A DNA stretch of 64,000 bases, taken from positions 1-64,000 of the forward strand of contig JAFLCS010000005.1 in assembly GCA_017302105.1 (NCBI GenBank). Direction: 5' to 3'. This document shows, piece after piece, positions 11,679 through 20,453 of the stretch. The DNA comes from Caulobacterales bacterium. Its GTDB lineage: Bacteria; Pseudomonadota; Alphaproteobacteria; Caulobacterales; Caulobacteraceae. The position numbers were made by a program, and so were the translations under genes. Numbering within the stretch: the stretch's first letter is position 1; every line of letters starts with the position of its first letter. The notes below the pieces were generated by a model. It was given only the letters and a program-made list of their open reading frames with translations. It was not told the origin of the DNA and searched no databases.

Positions 11679-12365
11679 CTAGTGGTACCGGCGGATCAGG
11701 CCGACCAGCTTGCCCTGGACGGCGATCTGTTCGGGCGAATAGATGCGTGTCTCATAGGCGGCATTGGCCGGCTCCAGCGCGATCGAAGCGCCCTTCTTGC
11801 GGAAGCGTTTGAGGGTGGCTTCCTCGCCCTCGACCAGGGCCACGACGATCTCACCGGAGGCGGCGGTGTCACCACGCTTGATCACGACATAGTCGCCATT
11901 GTGGATGCCGGCCTCGATCATCGAATCGCCCTCGATCTCGAGCATATAATGGTCGCCAGATCCGAGCATGGCCTCGGGGATCGAGAAGCGGTCGCGCTCA
12001 TGTTCGATGGCCGAAATCGGAGACCCGGCGGCGATCTTGCCCAGCAGGGCCAGTTCGCGCACCTCGGATCCAGCTGAATCGGCTCCCGCCGGACGCCCGC
12101 CCTCGACGACCTGGGGCCGGAAGGGCCCACGAGGTCGCCCGGCCGAGGCCGATTCGGGAAGCTTCAGAACTTCAAGCGCGCGAGCGCGATGGGCCAGGCG
12201 GCGGATGAAGCCGCGCTCCTCCAGGGCCGTGATCAGCCGATGGATGCCGGACTTGGAGGCCAGATCCAGCGCCTCCTTCATTTCGTCGAACGAAGGCGAG
12301 ACGCCCGTTTCCTGAATCCGTTCGTGGATGAACATCAGGAGTTCGTGCTGCTTGCGCGTGAGCAT
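11679..12365 (-). CDS. lexA: LexA repressor
   Basis: A 228-residue SOS repressor. The N-terminal winged helix (1-65) carries the DNA-reading helix around [18 protein letters not shown]. The self-cleavage bond is Ala113-Gly114 in KIAAGSPI. The catalytic pair is Ser148 in EGDSMIEAG and Lys186 in EATLKRF. RecA filaments trigger self-cleavage and so induce repair genes. The start at 12365 gives the family opening [10 protein letters not shown]; a start six codons earlier is less likely. The promoter has one perfect and one imperfect alphaproteobacterial LexA box, indicating autoregulation. A likely target in this window is imuA-imuB-dnaE2. Confidence 0.98.
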   Translation of the reverse strand: MLTRKQHELLMFIHERIQETGVSPSFDEMKEALDLASKSGIHRLITALEERGFIRRLAHRARALEVLKLPESASAGRPRGPFRPQVVEGGRPAGADSAGSEVRELALLGKIAAGSPISAIEHERDRFSIPEAMLGSGDHYMLEIEGDSMIEAGIHNGDYVVIKRGDTAASGEIVVALVEGEEATLKRFRKKGASIALEPANAAYETRIYSPEQIAVQGKLVGLIRRYH

Positions 12366-12399
12366 GGACGGCCTCGGCCTCATAATTGCGAGTCTGTGG

Positions 12400-12428
12400 A
12401 CCTTAGCAGAACAAACCGCAAACGTCCA
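12400..12428 (-). promoter_or_regulatory. Predicted lexA promoter with LexA-like box in the spacer
   Basis: Read on the reverse strand, TGGACG (12423-12428) and TAAGGT (12400-12405) are 17 bases apart. The imperfect LexA box GTTT-N7-GTTC (12409-12423) fills the spacer, so bound LexA would block RNA polymerase directly. Confidence 0.55.
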
Positions 12429-12434
12429 CGCTCT

Positions 12435-12449
12435 GTTCGTGAGGTGTTC
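12435..12449 (+). promoter_or_regulatory. Perfect alphaproteobacterial SOS box at lexA
   Basis: The sequence GTTC-GTGAGGT-GTTC matches the alphaproteobacterial LexA operator GTTC-N7-GTTC exactly. It lies just upstream of the predicted -35 element of lexA and about 70 bases from the start codon. Confidence 0.85.
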
Positions 12450-12612
12450 CGGTTAAGGACTGGTTAGCGAGGGGCTGGGGATGGCGTTTGACATCCCGGC
12501 ATCCGGCTCATTTGTTGTGCCGGCCGGCGCGCTCCGTGAAGCTGGGACGGCATTGTCGTGGGCCGGCTGTGCCAGGAGCCCTAGGACGTCCGGGAGGACG
12601 CTTCTTGGGGCG

Positions 12613-13404
12613 TCAGCTGAGCAACGCCTGAGTCGCCGCCTCGACGTCGGACTGTCGCATCAGACTTTCGCCGACGAGGATGGCCTGAGCACCGGCGGCC
12701 TGGACACGGGCGACGTCGGCGGGGCTGGAGATGCCGCTCTCGGCGATGAGCAGGGCCCCCTTTGGCACCAGTGGTGCTAGGTGTTCGGTCAAGGCGAGGT
12801 CGACGTCGAAGGTGCGCAGGGACCGGTTGTTGACGCCGACGAGATCGGCGCCGAGTTGGCCGGCCCACTCCATCTCGGCCACGTCATGGGTCTCGACGAG
12901 CACATCCATGCCGAAACGGCGGGCCTCGGCCATCAAGGCTTCGGCCAGACCGTCGTGGGAGATGGCGAGGATGATGAGAATGCAGTCGGCGCCCAGCGCG
13001 CGGCTTTCGGCGACCTGCCAGGGATCGACCAGGAAATCCTTGCGGATACAGGGCAGACGCACGGCGTTGCGGGCTTCACCCAGATAGGTGTCGTCACCCT
13101 GGAAGCTGGGGGCGTCGGTCAGGACGGAAAGACAGGACGCACCGCCGCGTTCATAGGCCTGTGCGAGTTCGCGCGGGTTGAAGTCGGCGCGGATCAGGCC
13201 CTTGGACGGACTGGCCTTCTTGATCTCGGCGATCAAGGCGGGGCGGCCCGTGCGGGTCCAGCCGGCTTCCAGCATCTTGCGGAAGCCACGTACGGGCGGG
13301 GCCTCCAGCGCCTGGCGGTCGATGTCGGACCATTCGGGAGCGGCCTTGCGAGCAGCAACGTCGTCGCGCTTGTAGGTGGCGATGCGTTCCAGGATGTCGG
13401 TCAT
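12613..13404 (-). CDS. trpC: Indole-3-glycerol phosphate synthase
   Basis: A 263-residue TIM-barrel enzyme that closes the indole ring in tryptophan synthesis from CdRP. The N-terminal [16 protein letters not shown] and the signature [12 protein letters not shown] (phosphate and substrate contacts) are followed by [15 protein letters not shown] with the catalytic lysine. It is a stand-alone TrpC with no PRAI fusion. It overlaps trpD by 4 bases, and trpG lies upstream, forming a trpG-trpD-trpC operon. It is followed by a gap of about 110 bases before the lexA operators. Confidence 0.97.
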   Translation of the reverse strand: MTDILERIATYKRDDVAARKAAPEWSDIDRQALEAPPVRGFRKMLEAGWTRTGRPALIAEIKKASPSKGLIRADFNPRELAQAYERGGASCLSVLTDAPSFQGDDTYLGEARNAVRLPCIRKDFLVDPWQVAESRALGADCILIILAISHDGLAEALMAEARRFGMDVLVETHDVAEMEWAGQLGADLVGVNNRSLRTFDVDLALTEHLAPLVPKGALLIAESGISSPADVARVQAAGAQAILVGESLMRQSDVEAATQALLS

Positions 13405-14426
13405 GCCTCGACCGGGGCGTTGGTGGCGCGCACAAGATCCGCCAGGGCCTGGGCGGCTCGCCCCCCGTCGATGACCTGGGCAGCCAGGGCCGCGCCCTCA
13501 GCCAGGTCGGCGGCTCGGTCGGCAACGATCAGGGCGGCAGCGGCGTTCAGCAGCACGATGTCACGATAGGCTCCGGGTGCGCCGTCCAGAAGGGCGCGAA
13601 GGGCGAGGGCATTGGCTTCAGGCTCGCCGCCACGAATGTCTTCGATGGCGGTGCGCGCCAGGCCGGCAGCTTCGGGCGTGACGGTGAAACGGCGCACTGT
13701 ACCGCCGTGGAACTCGGCCACCTCGGTCTCTCCGGTGGTCGTCAGCTCATCCAGGCCCTGGCCATGGACGACCCAGGCCCGAGTGGCACCCAGACGCCCC
13801 AGGGCCTCGGCCAGGGGTTCGACCAGACGTGGATCATAGACGCCCATCAACTGACGCCGGGCGCGCGCCGGATTCGACAACGGGCCGATCAGATTGAAGA
13901 CGGTGCGAAAGCCCAGCTCGGCCCGGATCGGCGTGACATGGCGCATGGCCGTGTGGTGCGCCGGCGCGAACAGGAAGGCGATGTTGGCCTCGTCCAGGGC
14001 GCGGCGCTGCTGAGCCGGAGACGCCGCCAGGTTCACGCCCAGCACCGCCAGAACGTCGGATGTGCCGGACCTAGAGCTGAGGGCGCGATTGCCGTGCTTG
14101 GCGACCTTGACCCCGGCCCCGGCCAACACGAGAGCCGCAGCGGTCGAGATGTTATAGGTATGCTGGCCGTCGCCGCCGGTGCCGCAGGTGTCGACGACAT
14201 CATAGGGATGATCCAGCGTGGTGGCGGCTTCGCGCATGGCCAGGGCGAACGCCGAAATCTCATCGACGGTCTCGCCGCGCATCCGAAGGGCGGTGAGGGC
14301 GGCGGCAACCTGGGCCGGGGTCGGTTCTCCGCGAAGGCAGGCGGACAGAAAGGCGCGGGCCTGATCGGCGTCGAGGGTACGGCCGTCCGCGAGAAGGGCG
14401 AGAAGGGGCTTGAACGTGGCGGACAT
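13401..14426 (-). CDS. trpD: Anthranilate phosphoribosyltransferase
   Basis: A 341-residue type III phosphoribosyltransferase joining anthranilate and PRPP. The signature DTCGTGGDG, which contacts PRPP, is followed by [24 protein letters not shown], here quoted only in part as NISTAAALV and KHGNRA. Length is typical for a monofunctional TrpD. The start codon lies 2 bases after the trpG stop codon and the stop overlaps trpC, indicating one transcript and possibly coupled translation. Confidence 0.97.
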   Translation of the reverse strand: MSATFKPLLALLADGRTLDADQARAFLSACLRGEPTPAQVAAALTALRMRGETVDEISAFALAMREAATTLDHPYDVVDTCGTGGDGQHTYNISTAAALVLAGAGVKVAKHGNRALSSRSGTSDVLAVLGVNLAASPAQQRRALDEANIAFLFAPAHHTAMRHVTPIRAELGFRTVFNLIGPLSNPARARRQLMGVYDPRLVEPLAEALGRLGATRAWVVHGQGLDELTTTGETEVAEFHGGTVRRFTVTPEAAGLARTAIEDIRGGEPEANALALRALLDGAPGAYRDIVLLNAAAALIVADRAADLAEGAALAAQVIDGGRAAQALADLVRATNAPVEA

Positions 14427-14428
14427 GA

Positions 14429-15019
14429 TCAGACAGCTGCTGTCCGCTTCACGCCGGCGAGGTCAAGGAAGTTGGCCAACATGGCGTGACCGTGCTCGGT
14501 GGCTATGGATTCGGGGTGGAACTGCACGCCGTGGATGGGGCGGGTCCTGTGGGCCAGACCCATGATCTCGCCGTCCTCGGTCCAGGCGGTGACGACCAGA
14601 CTGTCGGGTAGGGTGTCACGCCGTACCGCCAGCGAATGGTAGCGGGTGGCCGTAAAGGGGCTGGGCAGGCCCTTGAAGATCGAGCTGCCGTCGTGATGGA
14701 TCGGGCTGGTCTTTCCGTGCATCAGCTGTTTGGCGCGGATGACGTCGCCCCCAAACGCCTGACCCATGGCCTGATGGCCCAGACAGACCCCAAAGATGGG
14801 AAGGTCATGGGGGGCCTGGGTCAACAGGCCCAGACAGATGCCGGCCTCATTCGGCGAGCAGGGACCGGGCGACAGCAGAATGGCCTCGGCCCCGAGCGCC
14901 AGCGCCTCAGAGGCGGTCAGGTCGTCATTGCGGATGACGTGCGTGTCCGCGCCCAGCTCCGCAAGATAGTGGACGAGGTTGTAGGTAAAGCTGTCGTAGT
15001 TATCGACGACGAGGATCAT
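14429..15019 (-). CDS. trpG: Anthranilate/aminodeoxychorismate synthase glutaminase subunit
   Basis: A 196-residue class I glutamine amidotransferase that supplies ammonia to TrpE and perhaps also PabB. The nucleophile is the cysteine in [15 protein letters not shown], and the His-Glu pair is in GVQFHPESI. It is the first gene of a trpG-trpD-trpC run; trpE is not in the window. I saw no obvious leader peptide with tandem tryptophan codons or attenuator in the 77 bases between this start and the divergent small gene. Confidence 0.95.
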   Translation of the reverse strand: MILVVDNYDSFTYNLVHYLAELGADTHVIRNDDLTASEALALGAEAILLSPGPCSPNEAGICLGLLTQAPHDLPIFGVCLGHQAMGQAFGGDVIRAKQLMHGKTSPIHHDGSSIFKGLPSPFTATRYHSLAVRRDTLPDSLVVTAWTEDGEIMGLAHRTRPIHGVQFHPESIATEHGHAMLANFLDLAGVKRTAAV

Positions 15020-15096
15020 CGGCCGCTTCTAGGGTGGGTTCGGGCCGGCGTCGAGGCGTCAAGATCCTGTTAACCCTGATCAGGCCTGATCCGGTC

Positions 15097-15240
15097 ATGA
15101 GTCAGATCGATCAAGCCCGCGAACACCTGGCCGAGCCGACGTCGGTCCAGAACCCCTGGATGACGCTGATGGCGGCAGGATTCTGTGCGTTGTCAACGAC
15201 GCTACTGGCCGGGGCGATGATCTTTGGCCAGCTGACCTAG
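15097..15240 (+). CDS. Small predicted single-span membrane protein
   Basis: A 47-residue frame beginning MSQIDQAREHLAEPT with one hydrophobic segment (about residues 23-44, MTLMAAGFCALSTTLLAGAM). It is not recognised. It lies divergent to trpG and convergent to hisC, filling an otherwise empty gap. A charged N terminus followed by one clean membrane span argues for a real small protein. The absence of a good ribosome binding site argues against it. Confidence 0.4.
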   Translation: MSQIDQAREHLAEPTSVQNPWMTLMAAGFCALSTTLLAGAMIFGQLT

Positions 15241-15278
15241 ATCCCGCCTGACCCGATTGACCTGGGAACTATTCTGAC

Positions 15279-15308
15279 CGTCATTGCGGGGACAAGCCCG
15301 GGGTGACG
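15279..15308. repeat. REP-like intergenic palindrome
   Basis: A 30-base imperfect palindrome with CGTCA at the left end and TGACG at the right, and inner CGGG/CCCG arms around GACAA. It lies between convergent genes and resembles the short intergenic palindromes scattered in alphaproteobacterial genomes. A longer related element is at 59225-59328. Confidence 0.5.
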
Positions 15309-15321
15309 AATGGGCACCGCC

Positions 15322-16413
15322 TCAGCTGGCCGCAAACTCGGACAGGGCGTCCAGCAGGGCGCGGTTCTCGTCGTCTGTCCCCACCGTCATTCTGAGACAG
15401 TCCGTGAGACCATAGCCGCCGACCGGGCGCACGATGATGCCGCGCGAATGCAGGAAGGCATCGGCGGCCTGGGCGTTGCGCTTCGCATCCGGGAAGCGGA
15501 CCAGCACGAAATTGCCCGCCGAGGGGAAGACATCGAAGCCGAAGCCCTTGATGGCCTGGGCCAGCCGCGGCCGCCATTGCATGACCAGGGCGCGCGACCG
15601 CTCGACATGATCGTCGTCGAACAGGGCGGCCAGGGCGGCTTCCTGCGCGGGAATATTGTTGTTGAACGGCAGGCGCACCCGATCGACCGCCTCGGCCACC
15701 GGTAGCGGGCAATAGCCCCAGCCGACGCGCAGGGCCGCCAGGCCGTGGATCTTGGAGAAGGTGCGCGTGACGATGACGTTGGTGGCGGTGCGGGCCAGGT
15801 CGATGGCGCTCTGCCAGTCCGGCTCGACGACGTATTCGGCATAGGCCTCGTCGATCACCAGCAGCACATTGTCAGGCAGGGCCCCGTGCAGACGGCGGAA
15901 TTCGTCGCCGGTGTTCCAGCTGCCCGTGGGGTTGGCGGGGTTCGAAATATAGACGAGGCGAGTCCGCTCATCGACCAGCTCAAGCAGACCATCAACCTCG
16001 CATTTGAAGTTCGGCTCGGGCGCGAGACGGACCTCGGCCTGGTTGGCCTTGGCCGAGATGCGGTAGGCGAGGAAGCCGTACTGGCCGGTGACGATATTGT
16101 CGCCGGGCGTCAGATAGACCTGGTTGAGCAGGGTGAAGACCTCGTCCGATCCGTTGCCGAAGACCAGGCGCTCGGGCTCAACGGCGTGCTTCTCGGCAAC
16201 CGCCTGGCGCAGGCGCGAAGCCCGGCCTTCCGGATAGAGGTTCAGATAGTCGATTGCACCGAGAAAGGCTTCGCGTGCCTTTTCGCCGGCTCCCAGGGGG
16301 TTCTCATTGGACGACAATTTGATGGGCTGGGAGATGCCGTCGATCTTGGACTTGCCGCCGACATAGGGCGCGATGTCGAGAATGCCGGGCTTTGGGGAGG
16401 GGGTGCGGGTCAT
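15322..16413 (-). CDS. hisC: Histidinol-phosphate aminotransferase
   Basis: A 363-residue fold-type I PLP enzyme of histidine synthesis that may also transaminate aromatic amino acids. The opening substrate loop KLSSNENPLGAGEK is typical, and the PLP lysine lies in TRTFSKIHGLAALRVGW. It lies downstream of a chorismate-mutase-like gene in the same orientation (57-base gap). This suggests a role in aromatic amino acid synthesis, as hisC-tyrA linkage does in other alphaproteobacteria, but tyrA itself is not seen here. Confidence 0.95.
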   Translation of the reverse strand: MTRTPSPKPGILDIAPYVGGKSKIDGISQPIKLSSNENPLGAGEKAREAFLGAIDYLNLYPEGRASRLRQAVAEKHAVEPERLVFGNGSDEVFTLLNQVYLTPGDNIVTGQYGFLAYRISAKANQAEVRLAPEPNFKCEVDGLLELVDERTRLVYISNPANPTGSWNTGDEFRRLHGALPDNVLLVIDEAYAEYVVEPDWQSAIDLARTATNVIVTRTFSKIHGLAALRVGWGYCPLPVAEAVDRVRLPFNNNIPAQEAALAALFDDDHVERSRALVMQWRPRLAQAIKGFGFDVFPSAGNFVLVRFPDAKRNAQAADAFLHSRGIIVRPVGGYGLTDCLRMTVGTDDENRALLDALSEFAAS

Positions 16414-16470
16414 GCGGGCGTCTTTACCGGACCCGGGCCGTGACGCAAACCGGTGGGAGCGTGTACCGGA

Positions 16471-17148
16471 TCAGCGGGGAACAACCGGAACACAGCCGAT
16501 GACACCGGCCAGCCGGCCCGGAGCCTGTGCCAGGCGGGTGTCGTCACGCTGGACATAGCCGTCAATCAGGTACAGGCCGATACCGCCCACCGACAGGGCG
16601 TGACGCCCTGACAGGCCGAGGCTGGTCAGGGCTTCCTCGATTTCCCAGGGTTTGCCAGGTGCATCCGTCAGCCACCAGGTGCGGTCGTCGCCCGACGGCT
16701 CGGACCAGTGCCGCGCTACAACGAAGACGCCTGGACGAAGCGCGTCACCGACCAGATCGTCGTCGATGACCGAGAGGGCGGGTTCCGCCAGCAGACGCGC
16801 CCACCAGGGATCGCGGGCCTCAATGGCGACGACGGCGCGGGCACCGGCCCGGGCCGAGGCCACGGCGGCGCGCGCGTCTGTGACCAGGGCGGTTCTGGCG
16901 CGATAGCCGAATCGACTGCGGGCATGGGCTTCGGCACCGGGGCCGAAGGCGGACACCATGACCGGCCGGGCGGCCGATTCGAGGTCGCGCACAACCGAGG
17001 CGATCAGGCCCGGCGGCAGGTCGGGGTTGCTCTGGACCAGCTCACGGATCAGAGCTGCCGATGCATCGGGAGCTAACGGCATCGGGCCGAGATCGGTCAG
17101 GGCGTCACGCAGCCGTCCGACCAGGGCCTGGAGATCGTCGGCCTGCAC
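16471..17148 (-). CDS. Putative chorismate-mutase-related protein
   Basis: A 225-residue cytoplasmic protein with a GTG start. The N-terminal part (1-60) is helical with a leucine-arginine pattern (LQALVGRLRDAL) that could be an AroQ-like helix. The rest contains DPWWARLLAEP and a later EPSGDDRTWWLTD block that I associate with proteins annotated as chorismate mutase in alphaproteobacteria. That recognition is from memory and is not decisive. The gene starts 2 bases after the DUF2125 stop codon and precedes hisC, so it fits an aromatic amino acid setting. The catalytic residues of a standard AroQ are not all identifiable. Confidence 0.45.
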   Translation of the reverse strand: MQADDLQALVGRLRDALTDLGPMPLAPDASAALIRELVQSNPDLPPGLIASVVRDLESAARPVMVSAFGPGAEAHARSRFGYRARTALVTDARAAVASARAGARAVVAIEARDPWWARLLAEPALSVIDDDLVGDALRPGVFVVARHWSEPSGDDRTWWLTDAPGKPWEIEEALTSLGLSGRHALSVGGIGLYLIDGYVQRDDTRLAQAPGRLAGVIGCVPVVPR

Positions 17149-17150
17149 GA

Positions 17151-18167
17151 TCAGAACAGCCGGGGGGCCGGGCCGAGGCTGACCGGTCCGATGATGGTCC
17201 GGCCATTGGAGAAGTTCAGGGTCAGCTCGGTTTCGCCCCGGAAGCCACTCGTCAGTTGCGCTCCGAGCGTGACGGCGGCGGCGGCACGTGGATCGACGCC
17301 GGGGGCGTGAGCCAGGCCGGCCAGCGGTGCGGTGCCGCCCCGCAGGTGGCCGGCAAGCTGGCCCTGGAGGCGTCCGTCGCTACCGACGGTGAGGCGGTCG
17401 GATTGGCCCCGCGCAAAATCGTCGCCTGCGGTGGCTTCCAGCCGGACCTCGCTCAGGCCACCTCCGGCCTGGGACCAGCCGGTCAGAGCCTCGCGCCAGG
17501 TGCTGCCGGACAGCGCCTGGGTGTTGTCGATAACGGCCTCAGCCGACAGTTCGATGGGCCGACGTTCCGACATTTCGGCCAGGACGCCACCCGGACGCGG
17601 CGTCGCCTGGGTCAGGTCGAACAGAAGCCCGGCGCGGTTCGGCTGATCGGCTTGCGGGACGAGATTGACGACCAGGCGCTCGGCCTGGGTGATGGGGAAG
17701 GGCTGAGACCCTTCCGTGGGCGCAAAACGCGGCTGGATGAACTCAATGACGATACGCGGGGGGCGCTGCAGCAGGCCAGAGGCTGAAGCTCGGAGGGCCC
17801 GACCCTCGACTGCAACCCAGCCCTTGGAGCCGCGCCCCAGTTCCAGGCCCTCGGGGGCGACAAAGACCCAGTGGTCAATGCCATAGGCATTGGCCTCGGC
17901 CTCGAGATGACCGGTACGGAAACCATGCCCCGAAGGTCCGGTGACGGTCAGGTCGTCGAGAGTGACGTGAAAGCGGAAGGGCCAGCCGGCGATGCGCGGC
18001 TCGGCGTGTTCAAAGGTCCAGCCGGCGGCTTCCAGCCGTGTCCCGGTGGTCGCCAAATTCGTGCGGATCTGATTGGACAGATACCACCAGTAACCACTCC
18101 AGCCGCCGACGACGACGAGGATCAGAACAAAGAGGGCGGGGATGCCGCAACCGGAACGTCTGGCCAT
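17151..18167 (-). CDS. DUF2125 membrane-anchored protein
   Basis: A 338-residue protein with one N-terminal membrane span (about 9-30, ALFVLILVVVGGWSGYWWYL) and a periplasmic beta-rich region opening with AGWPFRFHVTLDDL, the hallmark of DUF2125. The function of the family is unknown; its repeated AGWPF/FRG patterns recall AsmA-like envelope proteins. It is separated by 2 bases from the chorismate-mutase-like gene and is the first gene of a likely three-gene transcript leading to hisC. Confidence 0.8.
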   Translation of the reverse strand: MARRSGCGIPALFVLILVVVGGWSGYWWYLSNQIRTNLATTGTRLEAAGWTFEHAEPRIAGWPFRFHVTLDDLTVTGPSGHGFRTGHLEAEANAYGIDHWVFVAPEGLELGRGSKGWVAVEGRALRASASGLLQRPPRIVIEFIQPRFAPTEGSQPFPITQAERLVVNLVPQADQPNRAGLLFDLTQATPRPGGVLAEMSERRPIELSAEAVIDNTQALSGSTWREALTGWSQAGGGLSEVRLEATAGDDFARGQSDRLTVGSDGRLQGQLAGHLRGGTAPLAGLAHAPGVDPRAAAAVTLGAQLTSGFRGETELTLNFSNGRTIIGPVSLGPAPRLF

Positions 18168-18206
18168 GGAGGGCTTGTAGCGCCTTCCCTGGCGCGACCA
18201 AAGCGA

Positions 18207-18234
18207 AACCCCCGGAGGTTTCCCTCCGGGGGTT
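18207..18234 (-). terminator. Rho-independent terminator of the OmpA-family gene
   Basis: AACCCCCGGAGG and CCTCCGGGGGTT form a 12-pair stem with a 4-base loop. On the reverse strand it is followed by TTCGCTTT. It lies downstream of the OmpA gene and upstream of the DUF2125 gene. Confidence 0.85.
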
Positions 18235-18279
18235 GGCTTTAGGCATTGGCTCTAGGCCGCAGCTTTGATCAGGGCAACC

Positions 18280-19323
18280 TTAGCGGTTGATGTTGATCGT
18301 GGCGCGACGGTTGAGCGGCTCGCGGACACCGTCGGCGGTGGCGCGGGCCAGGTCGGTTTCACCCCGGCCTTCGGTGGTGATGGCACCGCCGCCCACACCC
18401 TGAGCGATCAGGGCATCACGGACGGTGGCGGCACGACGCTGCGACAGGCGCACGTTGTAGGCGGCCGACCCGGAGGTATCGGCGTGACCCACGACGTGGA
18501 CGCGGGTGGCACCGCCGGCCCGGGCGTGAGCCGCGGCCTGACGGACGATTTCGGTCGCCTGCGGGGTGAGGTCGTAGCGATCCCAGTCGAACAGGACCAC
18601 GAACTCACGCGCGTTCCAGGCCGGCGGCGGCGGCGGCGGGGGAGGCGGCGGAGGCGGAGGCGGCGGGGGAGGCGGCGGCGGCGGCGGAGGCGGAGGGGCC
18701 GCGACCGCTCCGAATGAATGGCGATAGCCGATGGTGATCGAATGATCGGTGTAGTTCGAATCAATCCTCGTCGTCGGGCCATCCGGGAACGACAGATCGT
18801 TCACATTGAAGTAGCGGTAGGTGATGTCGATATTGCCGCGCGGGCCCGTCGCCATGGCAAGACCGGCCAGCAGTTGCCAGGCCAGCCCGGAATCGTCGTT
18901 TTCGGTTGTGCCGTTATCGATGTTGACGCTGCCCCAACCGACGCCGGCCCCGACGAACGGGCGGGCACGACCCGAACTGAAGTCGAACAGGGCGTTGGCC
19001 ATCAAGCTGGTGGCGTCGACATCGACATCGCCGACGGGCGCGGTCCCGAGAACCGAGTCGACCGATCCCCAGCGACGACCCAGTTCGGCCTCAAGGCGGA
19101 ATTTGGGGTTCAGGCGCGTGCCGAACCGGCCGAACAGGGCCAGGCCACCGTCCAGTTCGAAATTACCGTCAATGCAAGTAGTAGGTGAACAAAGGTCAGC
19201 GTCCATCGACGGCCAGTGGTAGCCGATGTCACCGGCGACATAGGGGCCATTGGGTTCCGCCATGGCCGGCGCGGCTGCGACGGCGGCAAGACCAGCGACG
19301 CCGGCCATAAGGATCTTCTTCAT
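18280..19323 (-). CDS. OmpA-family outer membrane protein with polyproline linker
   Basis: A 347-residue outer membrane protein. A signal peptide (1-22, ending PAMA) is followed by an 8-strand beta-barrel (about 25-200), then a linker of 25 consecutive prolines (18622-18696), then a peptidoglycan-binding OmpA domain. That domain includes VVGHADTSG and the RLSQRRA helix, which bind meso-diaminopimelate. The protein should tether the outer membrane to the cell wall. The start has GGAGGGGAG 5-12 bases upstream. It has its own terminator. Such a proline run is expected to need elongation factor P for translation. Confidence 0.93.
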   Translation of the reverse strand: MKKILMAGVAGLAAVAAAPAMAEPNGPYVAGDIGYHWPSMDADLCSPTTCIDGNFELDGGLALFGRFGTRLNPKFRLEAELGRRWGSVDSVLGTAPVGDVDVDATSLMANALFDFSSGRARPFVGAGVGWGSVNIDNGTTENDDSGLAWQLLAGLAMATGPRGNIDITYRYFNVNDLSFPDGPTTRIDSNYTDHSITIGYRHSFGAVAAPPPPPPPPPPPPPPPPPPPPPPPPPAWNAREFVVLFDWDRYDLTPQATEIVRQAAAHARAGGATRVHVVGHADTSGSAAYNVRLSQRRAATVRDALIAQGVGGGAITTEGRGETDLARATADGVREPLNRRATININR

Positions 19324-19471
19324 GTTTTCTCCCCTCCACCGAACATCTCGGCGAACCTGAAATCAACGAAGAATAACGTGGTTCACAATTCCTGGAAATC
19401 TATTTCGCGCAACGAGTGAGCGGCGGGAAACGGGGTCGCCCCCGCCGGGAAGCGGTCGGCTGTGTCCGGAC

Positions 19472-20356
19472 CTATCGGTAGAATACCGTGTCTTCTTCCT
19501 GGCGCGGGGTTGGAGGATCACGCGGCGTCGGTGGTCCGGCTGGACGCGCCGGGGGCGTGCCTGCGCCGGGTGCGGTTCCGCCCGATTCTTGAACCGGCGG
19601 AATGGTCGGCAGCGTATCTGGCTGATCACCATTGACGTCAGGATAGGGGAGTGGTGCCGTCGGTGAATCCGGCCCGACCGGACCCGTCGGCGCGGGCTGA
19701 GGCAGGTTGTCCTCGGCCCCGAGATCATCCCGGATGAAGGCAAAAGAGCGGGCGTCCGAACAGGCGCAGACCTTCAGGAAGCCGTCGCGGTCCCGCCACA
19801 GGACAAGCGGATAGGTCATGCCGCGCACGCCGGATGCCCGCAGCAGGCTCTCCAGACGTTGCTGGAAATCGCGCCCAGCTTCGACGACGGCGGAGCGCGC
19901 CATATTCCCGTCGGCCGGCGGAATCCCCGCTGCTGTCCAGTTGCGTGAGGGTGTGGCAGTCCAGCGTTGGTAAAGGGTCCAGTCGCGCGTCAGCCAAATC
20001 TCGGCCACGGTGGCGCGCTCGGCGGCGGTGGACTGGGCCATGCCCTCCCTGTCGGGGCGGGCGATGATGACGACGCGCGGATCGACCCCGGCGGCACGCA
20101 ACAGAGGGAATTCTTCGGTTTCATAGTCGCGACAGGCCCCACAGTCCCGCCATCCAACGACATAGAGGGGCGTGCCGCCGCCACCTTCGGAAACCCAGCT
20201 GGCCGAATCGAGCAACTCCTGGATTTCGGCCTGGTTACGCGTGATGACCGTCGGCTGGAAGCGCGCGTACATGGACCAATAGGCCCAGTAGCCGGCGGCG
20301 GCGACCACCAGTGCGATGACGATAGCCAACGCGCTCCAGACCAGGATCTTACGCAT
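19472..20356 (-). CDS. Membrane-anchored thioredoxin-like protein with proline-rich tail
   Basis: A 294-residue protein with an N-terminal membrane span (about 5-27), a periplasmic region with the motif RDCGACRDYE (CxxC near residue 74), and a proline-, glycine- and threonine-rich tail of about 75 residues. The CxxC context and the alternating strands resemble thioredoxin-like folds, so a role in thiol chemistry of the envelope is possible. A second pair, CAC, lies near residue 200. The exact family is not recognised. It is followed by the OmpA gene upstream region and preceded by a tiny membrane protein gene on the same strand. Confidence 0.6.
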   Translation of the reverse strand: MRKILVWSALAIVIALVVAAAGYWAYWSMYARFQPTVITRNQAEIQELLDSASWVSEGGGGTPLYVVGWRDCGACRDYETEEFPLLRAAGVDPRVVIIARPDREGMAQSTAAERATVAEIWLTRDWTLYQRWTATPSRNWTAAGIPPADGNMARSAVVEAGRDFQQRLESLLRASGVRGMTYPLVLWRDRDGFLKVCACSDARSFAFIRDDLGAEDNLPQPAPTGPVGPDSPTAPLPYPDVNGDQPDTLPTIPPVQESGGTAPGAGTPPARPAGPPTPRDPPTPRQEEDTVFYR

Positions 20357-20453
20357 GGAGAGGAACCTTGAGAAACTTCAGCAACCGAATCCTACCACGT
20401 CGAACGCTGCCGTCGGCTTGAGGACAACCGGCGAGCGAAGCCGTATCTGAAAT

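Noticed and set aside
12481-12780. A 99-codon forward frame after the lexA operators
   Set aside because: Most of it overlaps trpC on the other strand, and it has no ribosome binding site or conserved motif.
19342-19357. GAAC-N8-GAAC in front of the OmpA gene
   Set aside because: The spacer is eight bases instead of the seven needed for an alphaproteobacterial LexA box.
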